Of a stretch of DNA of 64,000 bases, positions 55,083 to 64,000 are shown in pieces (the first letter of the stretch is position 1; each line of letters opens with the position of its first letter). The notes beneath the pieces are model-generated. The model ran no database searches, had not been told where the DNA came from, and worked only from the letters and a program-made list of their open reading frames with translations. The position numbers and the translations under genes are program-made. The DNA is from Halomonas sp. LBP4 (lineage in GTDB: Bacteria; Pseudomonadota; Gammaproteobacteria; Pseudomonadales; Halomonadaceae): the NCBI RefSeq assembly GCF_003202205.1, contig NZ_PDOG01000003.1:141761-205760 (forward strand), in the 5' to 3' direction.

Positions 55083-56258
55083 CTACTCCTCGAGCTCGTC
55101 GACCCAGGTCAGGCTACCGGCATCGAGCAGGGCGGCGAGCAGTTCGGCGGCGCCCGGGAGTTGGAGCAGCCCGGCATCCAGCGGCAAGTCGGACGCCAGG
55201 GCCCGGGCCAGCGGCAGGTCGCAGATCTGGCCGTCGCCGTCGGCGAAGAGCGTCGCCCGACCGTCGTCCAGGGCTCTCCAGGCGAAGCGCGAGCCGGGGC
55301 TGCGCACCAGTTCTTCGCCCTCCTGTAGTGCTGTGACAAGCGCGTCGACGTCGGTGGGTGTCTCGGCGGGCACCAGTTGGTCGACGTACTTGGGCTGGGT
55401 CATCACCCGGCCGAACCACTCGGCCAGCCGCGCCGGGTCGTCGAGGGTCTCGAGGATCAGGGTGCGCATGCGGGCCAGCGCGGCATCGTCGAGCTCCGCC
55501 GGGTCCTCCGGCGGTGCCATGCCGGCATCGGCATAGCGCCGTGATGCGGGCAGGCCCTCGCCGACGTAGTCGGCATAGGAGGTGACGGCCTCGTCCGCCG
55601 AGGGGGCGCGGAAGCCGACCGAGAGGGTCATGCAGTCGTCGGACTGGCTGATGCCGTGGTGGGCCCAGGCCGGCGGCAGGTAGAGCATGTCGCCCGGTTC
55701 CAGCACCCAGTCGTCGCCGTCCACGACCTCGAAGCGCTCGAGAATGCGCAGGTCGAGGCCATCGAGGATGGGCGCGTCGTCGGCGACCTGGCCGCCGAGC
55801 TGCCAGCGCCGGGTGCCGCTGCCCTGCAGCAGGAAGACGTCGTACTGGTCGACATGGGGGCCGACGCTGCCGCCCGGGGGCGCATAGCTGATCATGATGT
55901 CGTCGAGGCGCCAGCGGGGCAGGAAGTCGAAGTGCTCTAGCAGGTCGGCCACCTCGGGCACGTAGTGGTCCACCGCCTGGACCAGCAGGGTCCAGTCGCG
56001 TTCGGGCAGCCTGGCGAAGGTGGCCTCACTGAAGGGGCCGTGGCTGACCTGCCAGGGGCCGTCGGCGCCGTGCTCCTCGACCAGCCGCGCCTCGATGCCC
56101 TCCTCGCAGGCGAGCCCCGCCAGCTCGTCGGGGTCCAGGGGGCACGCGAAGCCGGTGAAGGCGCCGCGGATCAGCAGCGGCTTGCGTTGCCAGAAGTCGC
56201 GCAGGAACTCGGCGGCGGTCAGGCCACCGAGCAGCTGCAACGGAGTGTCACTCGCCAT
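55083..56258 (-). CDS. roxA: Ribosomal protein uL16 arginine hydroxylase (RoxA/YcfD-like cupin)
   Basis: This is a 2-oxoglutarate/Fe(II)-dependent oxygenase of the JmjC-like cupin type; its E. coli relative hydroxylates Arg 81 of ribosomal protein uL16. The protein has 391 residues. The Fe ligands are in VGPHVDQYDVFLLQ (HxD) and LYLPPAWAHHGIS (distal His). N-terminal FWQRKPLLIRGAF and RRWQLGGQ are family signatures. It lies downstream of purB and a corrinoid transferase gene, while in E. coli it lies after purB-phoPQ, so the link to this operon is old. Confidence 0.92.
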   Translation of the reverse strand: MASDTPLQLLGGLTAAEFLRDFWQRKPLLIRGAFTGFACPLDPDELAGLACEEGIEARLVEEHGADGPWQVSHGPFSEATFARLPERDWTLLVQAVDHYVPEVADLLEHFDFLPRWRLDDIMISYAPPGGSVGPHVDQYDVFLLQGSGTRRWQLGGQVADDAPILDGLDLRILERFEVVDGDDWVLEPGDMLYLPPAWAHHGISQSDDCMTLSVGFRAPSADEAVTSYADYVGEGLPASRRYADAGMAPPEDPAELDDAALARMRTLILETLDDPARLAEWFGRVMTQPKYVDQLVPAETPTDVDALVTALQEGEELVRSPGSRFAWRALDDGRATLFADGDGQICDLPLARALASDLPLDAGLLQLPGAAELLAALLDAGSLTWVDELEE

Positions 56259-56291
56259 GGGGGCTCCTGGAAGTGGGCGGTGGGAAAAGGC

Positions 56292-56855
56292 TCAGCGGTT
56301 GGCACCGGGAACCCACAGCACGTCGGCCGCGCCGTCGTCGTTGGCCCGGCGCGCGGCGACGAACAGCAGGTCGGAGAGGCGGTTGAGGTAGCGCAGCACT
56401 TCCGGGTTCACCGGCTGTTCGGCCATCAGTTGGGTGACCAGGCGCTCGGCGCGTCGGGCGACGGTGCGCGCCATGTGCAGATGGGCGGCGAGCGGCGTGC
56501 CCCCGGGCAGAATGAAGGAGTGCAGGGTCTCGAGCGTCTCGTTGAAGGCATCGATCTGCTGTTCCAGGAAGGTCACCTGAGCGGCCGTGACCCGCAGCGG
56601 CGGGTGCTCTGGTGCTTCCTGCTCCGGGGTACAGAGATCGGCTCCCACGTCGAACAGGTCGTTCTGCACGGTGGCCAGCACCTGCTGCAGCTTACCCACG
56701 GCATGGAGCTGTGCCAGGCCGAGGGCGGCGTTGGTCTCGTCCACCGTGCCGAAGGCCGCCACGCGCAGGTCGTGCTTGGCCACGCGGCTGCCATCGCCGA
56801 GCCCGGTGTCGCCCTTGTCACCGGTGCGGGTATAGATCTTGGTAAGCTTTACCAT
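56292..56855 (-). CDS. Corrinoid adenosyltransferase (PduO/MMAB type)
   Basis: This enzyme moves the adenosyl group of ATP to cob(I)alamin, making adenosylcobalamin. It has 187 residues and begins KIYTRTGDKGDTGLGDGSRVAKHD, the N-terminal ATP-binding motif of the PduO family. The second conserved block is GGTPLAAHLHMARTVARRAERL, with the corrinoid-binding Arg/Glu pattern. It sits 31 bp from purB on the same strand, a place where no cobalamin gene is required. No riboswitch was seen nearby. Adenosylcobalamin users are outside the window. Confidence 0.9.
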   Translation of the reverse strand: MVKLTKIYTRTGDKGDTGLGDGSRVAKHDLRVAAFGTVDETNAALGLAQLHAVGKLQQVLATVQNDLFDVGADLCTPEQEAPEHPPLRVTAAQVTFLEQQIDAFNETLETLHSFILPGGTPLAAHLHMARTVARRAERLVTQLMAEQPVNPEVLRYLNRLSDLLFVAARRANDDGAADVLWVPGANR

Positions 56856-56886
56856 CGCTTCACCTCCTGCTGGTGCCGCATGCGGC

Positions 56887-58953
<2,067 letters not shown>

Positions 58954-58957
<4 letters not shown>

Positions 58958-60081
58958 GGGGCGGGCTCCGTGGCGTTCCAGGTGTCGCGGATCACGCCGC
59001 CACCGAGGCAGATCTCGCCGTCGTAGAGGACCAGCGACTGGCCCGGGGTGACGGCGCGCTGGGGGGCATCGAAGCGCACCTCGACGCCGCCGTCATCGCG
59101 CACGGTCATGGTGCCGGGCACGTCGGACTGGCGATAGCGGGTCTTGGCGGTATAGCGCCCCGCACCGGCCGGGGGTTCACCGGCGACCCAGTCCATGGCC
59201 TCGGTGGCCAGCGTATCGGTATAGAGCAGCGGGTGGTGCTTGCCCTGCACGGCGACGAGCACGTTGCGTGTCAGGTCCTTGGCGGCCACGTACCAGGGCG
59301 CGTCCGGGTGGTTGGCGAGCCCGCCGATGCCCAGCCCCTGGCGCTGGCCGAGGGTGTAGTACATCAGCCCCATATGCTCGCCAATCACCTCGCCGTCGGG
59401 GGTCTCGATCACCCCCGGCTGGGCGGGCAGGTACTGCTGCAGGAAGTCGCGGAAGCGGCGTTCGCCGATGAAGCAGATTCCCGTCGAGTCCTTCTTCCTG
59501 GCCGTTGCCAGGCCGTGGCGCTCGGCGATGGCGCGCACCTCGGGCTTCTCCAGTTCACCGACCGGAAAGAGGGTGCGGGCGATGGCGGCCTCGGGCACGG
59601 CGTGCAGGAAGTAGCTCTGGTCCTTGTTGGGGTCGAGCCCCTTGAGCAACCTCGGGCGAACGTCGCCCTGCCCCTGGCGTACCCGCCCTTGACGAACATA
59701 GTGGCCGGTGGCGATCTTCTCGGCGCCGAGCATCTCGGCGTACTCCAGGAACACCTTGAACTTGATCTCGCGGTTACAGAGGATGTCCGGGTTCGGTGTG
59801 CGCCCGGCACGGTACTCGGCCAGGAAGTGCTCGAAGACGTTGTCCCAGTACTCGGCGGCGAAGTTGGCGGTGTGCAGCCGGATGCCGAGCTTCGCGCATA
59901 CGGCCTCGGCATCGGCCAGGTCGGCCTTGGCGGTGCAGTACTCGGTACCGTCGTCCTCGTCCCAGTTCTTCATGAACAGGCCTTCGACGTCGAAGCCCTG
60001 CTCGAGCAGCAGCAGGGCGGACACGGAGGAGTCGACGCCGCCGGACATGCCGACGATCACCTTGCCTGGGGTGGCGGTCAT
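58954..60081 (-). CDS. mnmA: tRNA-specific 2-thiouridylase MnmA
   Basis: This enzyme puts sulfur on U34 of tRNA-Glu, -Gln and -Lys, using ATP and a persulfide relay. It has 375 residues. The PP-loop is [17 protein letters not shown]. The two catalytic cysteines are in [12 protein letters not shown] and [12 protein letters not shown], and the family block [14 protein letters not shown]-type segment follows the PP-loop. It precedes hflD-purB as in E. coli. Start ATG 60081; upstream lies a short tandem repeat and the convergent-spaced NUDIX gene on the same strand. Confidence 0.96.
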
Positions 60082-60136
60082 GGGCGCTCTCGGAATGGAT
60101 GGATCGCAAATGGGCGGGAATTATACCTTATCTTGG

Positions 60137-60164
60137 CTTCGAGCTTCGAGCTTCGAGCTTCGAG
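60137..60164. repeat. Four tandem CTTCGAG heptamers
   Basis: The 7-bp unit CTTCGAG occurs four times in a row, followed by a partial CTACAG and then by CAGCCCGCAGCCCGCAG (another short repeat, about 60174-60190). It lies in the 119-bp gap between nudJ and mnmA. Such heptamer runs are, from memory, common between genes in halomonads. Confidence 0.9.
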
Positions 60165-60200
60165 CTACAGTCCAGCCCGCAGCCCGCAGCCTTCACCCGC

Positions 60201-60650
60201 TCAGCGCTCGTGGATCACGTCCATCGGGAAGAACTTGCCGGCCAGGGCGTCGCGGATGCGGCGCATCACCAGGGGGCTGCGCAGTCGCCCCTGGCGCTCC
60301 AGGTCCTCCAGCTCCTCCAGGGTCAGCCAGTGAACGGCCAGGATCGCCGGGTCCAGGTCGTTGCCCAGGTGGGCCAGTGCCATGCCGAAGAAGCCGTGGC
60401 TGTGGAAGGTGTGGCCATCCGGTGCCTGGTAGACATAGAGGCCCAGGTAGTCGGTGATGCCCACCCGCCAGGCGGTCTCCTCGCCCACCTCGCGCAGGGC
60501 GGCCTCCTTGATGCGCTCGCCCGGCTCCAGGTGGCCGGCCGGCTGGTTGAACTCGGTGTGGGGGCCGCCGCGCTCCTCCTCGACCATCAGGAAGCGGCCG
60601 GCGCGCTCCACCACGCAGGCCACGGTGACCAGAGGGTGCCAGCGGTTCAT
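60201..60650 (-). CDS. nudJ: NUDIX hydrolase NudJ-like
   Basis: This is a 149-residue NUDIX enzyme of the NudJ (phosphatase nudJ, YmfB) group, which hydrolyses thiamine pyrophosphate and other diphosphates. The Nudix box is GHLEPGERIKEAALREVGEE, followed by TAW. It starts at ATG 60650 within the last four bases of the rluE-like gene (ATGA overlap). The order rluE-nudJ-mnmA-hflD-purB is the same as in E. coli, which supports the name. Confidence 0.9.
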   Translation of the reverse strand: MNRWHPLVTVACVVERAGRFLMVEEERGGPHTEFNQPAGHLEPGERIKEAALREVGEETAWRVGITDYLGLYVYQAPDGHTFHSHGFFGMALAHLGNDLDPAILAVHWLTLEELEDLERQGRLRSPLVMRRIRDALAGKFFPMDVIHER

Positions 60651-61255
60651 CGGCGGCCTCCTCGGTGGCGGGTCGGGCGTTGCGGGTTCGGGCGAGGGGC
60701 ATGCAGGGTCTCGCGGCGCCACTGCCCCGGGGCCAGGCCGTCGAGGCGCCAGGGGCCGATGGCCACGCGCACCAGGCGCAGGGTGGGGTGGCCGACATGG
60801 GCGGTCATGCGTCGCACCTGACGGTTGCGGCCTTCGCTGATGGTCAGCTCCAGCCAGCTGGTGACCGGGTGGCGCCTCGGGTCCAGCGGCGGGTCCCGCT
60901 CGGGCAGGCCGCTCGACGCCAGGCGCCGGACCTTCGCCGGCCGGGTGCGGCCATCCTTCAGCCGGACGCCGCTGCGCAACGCCTGCAGGGCGGCATCACT
61001 GGGGCGGCCCTCCACCTGTACCCGGTAGGTCTTGGGCTGCTTGTGGCGGGGATCGCTGATGCGGTGGATCAGCTCGCCGTCGTCGCTGAGCAGCAGCAGG
61101 CCTTCGGAGTCGTAGTCGAGACGGCCGGCGGCATAGATGCCGGGCACCGCGATCACCCCGGCCAGGGTGGCGCGGCGCTCTCCGTCACCGGCCCCGGGGT
61201 CGGTGAACTGGGAAAGCATGCGATAGGGCTTGTGCAGCAGGTATAGAGCGCTCAT
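60647..61255 (-). CDS. rluE: Pseudouridine synthase RluE-like (23S rRNA)
   Basis: This is a pseudouridine synthase of the RsuA/RluB/E/F family; RluE modifies U2457 of 23S rRNA in E. coli. It has 202 residues, lacking an N-terminal S4 domain, as RluE does. The catalytic Asp is in YAAGRLDYDSEGLLLLS, and the other motifs are KTYRVQVEGRPS and LTISEGRNRQVRRMTAHVGHPTLRLVRVAIG. It is divergent from icd with 118 bp between, again as in E. coli. Specificity is inferred from synteny. Confidence 0.92.
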   Translation of the reverse strand: MSALYLLHKPYRMLSQFTDPGAGDGERRATLAGVIAVPGIYAAGRLDYDSEGLLLLSDDGELIHRISDPRHKQPKTYRVQVEGRPSDAALQALRSGVRLKDGRTRPAKVRRLASSGLPERDPPLDPRRHPVTSWLELTISEGRNRQVRRMTAHVGHPTLRLVRVAIGPWRLDGLAPGQWRRETLHAPRPNPQRPTRHRGGRR

Positions 61256-61373
61256 TCGACCAAGGTCTTGCTACCATGGATTGTCGACAAATATGGCTCC
61301 AAGCCTACTCCGATCGATCGGGTGAATGCTATACTCCGCGCTCCACTGAACAGACCAGACAGGGGAGTTCTCA
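61256..61373. promoter_or_regulatory. icd-rluE divergent promoter region
   Basis: This 118-bp spacer holds an extended -10 element TGCTATACT (TATACT at 61330-61335) 38 bp before the icd start, with no good -35. A strong GGGGAG ribosome-binding site precedes icd. Start signals for the leftward run (rluE) are not clear. Confidence 0.5.
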
Positions 61374-62630
<1,257 letters not shown>

Positions 62631-62648
62631 GTCGCGGCATCGGGCTCG

Positions 62649-62685
62649 GGGCCCCCGCCCGCCGCATGGCGGGCGGGGGCCCTTT
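62649..62685 (+). terminator. Terminator after icd
   Basis: A 15-bp stem (GGGCCCCCGCCCGCC / GGCGGGCGGGGGCCC) with a GCAT loop is followed by TTT. Its position after icd and its strength suit an intrinsic terminator. Confidence 0.85.
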
Positions 62686-62785
62686 GCGTTGAGCAGGCGC
62701 GAGTGAACCCCGCCGGCCCCGTGGCGTCCAATCACGGTTGAGACCTACCCTGGTGGCCGGCTTGTCGAGATGGATAGTGGCTCTT

Positions 62786-63172
62786 ATGTTCAAGACAGAA
62801 GAGGAGGCGTGGCGTGAGTGGCACGCCTCGATCCGGGGAGGCATGACCCGCCCCCCCGAGCCTGGCGAGGAGAGTGACGACGACCTGGCGGTGCAGAGCG
62901 CCGATCCGGAGGTGGCGCGTCCGCCGCTGTACAAGGTGGTGTTGCATAACGACGACTTCACCCCCATGGAGTTCGTGGTGGAGGTGCTGCAGACCTTCTT
63001 TTACATGGACAGCGAGACCGCGGTGCAGGTGATGTTGACGGTGCACACCCAGGGCAAGGCCACCTGTGGCATCTTTACCCGCGACATCGCGGAAACCAAA
63101 AGCCACCAGGTCAATCAATACGCAAGAGAGTGTCAGCATCCGCTGCTGAGCGACATCGAGGCGGCGGACTGA
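62786..63172 (+). CDS. clpS: ATP-dependent Clp protease adaptor ClpS
   Basis: This adaptor brings N-degron substrates to ClpAP. The core is the family signature [21 protein letters not shown], then [21 protein letters not shown] and [11 protein letters not shown]. From ATG 62786 the protein has 128 residues, with an acidic disordered N-terminus longer than E. coli's. An ATG at 62843 (109 residues, closer to the usual 106) is preceded by GGGGAGG but only one base away, so the start is uncertain. It lies 140 bp before clpA, the usual partner. Confidence 0.93.
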   Translation: MFKTEEEAWREWHASIRGGMTRPPEPGEESDDDLAVQSADPEVARPPLYKVVLHNDDFTPMEFVVEVLQTFFYMDSETAVQVMLTVHTQGKATCGIFTRDIAETKSHQVNQYARECQHPLLSDIEAAD

Positions 63173-63312
63173 TCCCGGACATGGTCGCGAAGGGGGATGG
63201 AGGCCGGCCGTTGGGCGAGGAGACTTGCAACGGCGGCGTTTGTACCCGATGTTGATGATGCCGGACCTTGAAAGATCCGACGCAAGCCCTAGGCGGCGAG
63301 AAGGGGACTGCC

Positions 63313-64000
63313 ATGCTGAGCAAAGAACTTGAACTGACCCTGAACACGGCCTTCACCGTGGCGCGCTCCAAGCGTCACGAGTTCATGACCGTGGAGCACC
63401 TGCTGCTGGCTCTGCTGGACAATGCCTCTGCGGCGGACGTGCTGAGGGCCTGCGGGGCCAACCTCGACAAGCTGCGGTCCGACCTGCAGGATTTCATCAA
63501 TTCCACCACGCCGCTGATCCCCGAGGATCAGAGCGATCGTGAGACCCAGCCGACCCTGGGCTTCCAGCGCGTGCTGCAACGCGCCGTCTTTCATGTCCAG
63601 TCCTCGGGCAAGAGCGAGGTCACCGGCGCCAACGTGCTGGTGGCGATCTTCTCCGAACAGGAGAGCCAGGCGGTCTACTTCCTCAAGCAGCAGAACGTGG
63701 CCCGGGTCGATGCGGTCAACTACATCGCCCACGGCATCTCCAAGGTGGCCGGCCATGGCCAGAGCCCCTCGTCGCCCTCTCCCGAGTCCGAGGAGGCCGA
63801 GGAGGGCGGTGCCGAGACCGGCGCCAATCCGCTGACCGGCTTCGCCACCAACCTCAACGAGCAGGCCCGGCTGGGCAAGATCGACCCCCTGATCGGGCGT
63901 GAGCACGAGCTCGAGCGGGTGGTGCAGATCCTTGCGCGTCGGCGCAAGAACAACCCGCTGCTGGTCGGCGAGGCCGGCGTGGGCAAGACCGCCATCGCCG
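63313..64000 (+). CDS. clpA: ATP-dependent Clp protease ATP-binding subunit ClpA, 5' part
   Basis: This is the unfoldase of the ClpAP protease. Only the first 229 codons are in the window. They encode the N-terminal double Clp-N domain ([35 protein letters not shown]; about 1-140), an acidic linker ([11 protein letters not shown]), and the start of the first AAA+ module with [15 protein letters not shown] and Walker A GEAGVGKT. The N-terminal domain binds the ClpS encoded just upstream. The gene is cut by the window edge, not degenerate as far as visible. Confidence 0.97.
   Translation, partial: MLSKELELTLNTAFTVARSKRHEFMTVEHLLLALLDNASAADVLRACGANLDKLRSDLQDFINSTTPLIPEDQSDRETQPTLGFQRVLQRAVFHVQSSGKSEVTGANVLVAIFSEQESQAVYFLKQQNVARVDAVNYIAHGISKVAGHGQSPSSPSPESEEAEEGGAETGANPLTGFATNLNEQARLGKIDPLIGREHELERVVQILARRRKNNPLLVGEAGVGKTAIA

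Noticed and set aside
60137-60190. Possible CRISPR-like array
   Set aside because: The repeats are 7 bp and adjacent without spacers, and no cas gene is near.

Overview
The window reads as ordinary chromosome of a G+C-rich gammaproteobacterium, roughly two-thirds G+C by eye. A Halomonas-type (Halomonadaceae) genome is the best guess. The reasons are a 532-residue isocitrate lyase of the Pseudomonas/Halomonas type, the conserved block icd / rluE-nudJ-mnmA-hflD-purB, a SiaABCD operon shared with pseudomonads, an EIIA-HPr-EI fusion for N-acetylglucosamine, and glucose-type ABC uptake. No rRNA, tRNA, phage, transposase or CRISPR array was seen. The assignment is inference from gene content, not from a marker gene.

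Layout. 1-3264: end of lpd, then sucC-sucD (TCA cycle). 3358-8756: a type I secretion locus, with a 625-aa RTX/beta-helix protein carrying a CBM2-like domain, divergent from a PrtD-like ABC exporter and HlyD-like adaptor. 8773-12606: siaA-siaB-siaC-siaD, a phosphatase/kinase/switch/diguanylate-cyclase circuit, convergent with the secretion genes. 12808-14748: RNase II. 15045-22342: a complete N-acetylglucosamine operon (GntR regulator, NagA, SIS-type deaminase, EIIA-HPr-EI, EIICB with an extra degenerate IIB). 22450-23247: HAD phosphatase. 23368-31224: sugar regulon with an OmpR-type regulator, sensor kinase, AGE-family isomerase and a four-gene glucose/mannose-type ABC importer.

31239-38446: two universal stress proteins sharing a 90-nt identical end, a 139-bp palindromic intergenic repeat, ycjXF, an MFS/AraC pair and small genes. 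38532-41300: gabD-gabT. 41531-44898: a DUF1266 repeat protein and an NlpC/P60 lipoprotein. 44908-47112: divergent LysR/MFS pair. 47075-52352: exported MsrA, a membrane TVP38/flavoprotein fusion with a CDP-alcohol phosphatidyltransferase, an FKBP and two small envelope proteins. 52577-54175: isocitrate lyase with its regulatory region. 54573-61255: a leftward housekeeping gene run. 61374-64000: icd, clpS and the start of clpA.

How the genes fit together. Central carbon (lpd, sucCD, icd, aceA, gabTD) and sugar entry (GlcNAc PTS, glucose-type ABC) dominate. The most interesting part is 3.3-12.7 kb, where a predicted polysaccharide-binding secreted protein and its exporter sit beside a c-di-GMP circuit that controls aggregation in Pseudomonas. 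Other unusual items are the duplicated, cysteine-less IIB domain with its 72-nt in-frame repeat, and the TVP38-flavoprotein fusion paired with a phospholipid-type transferase.
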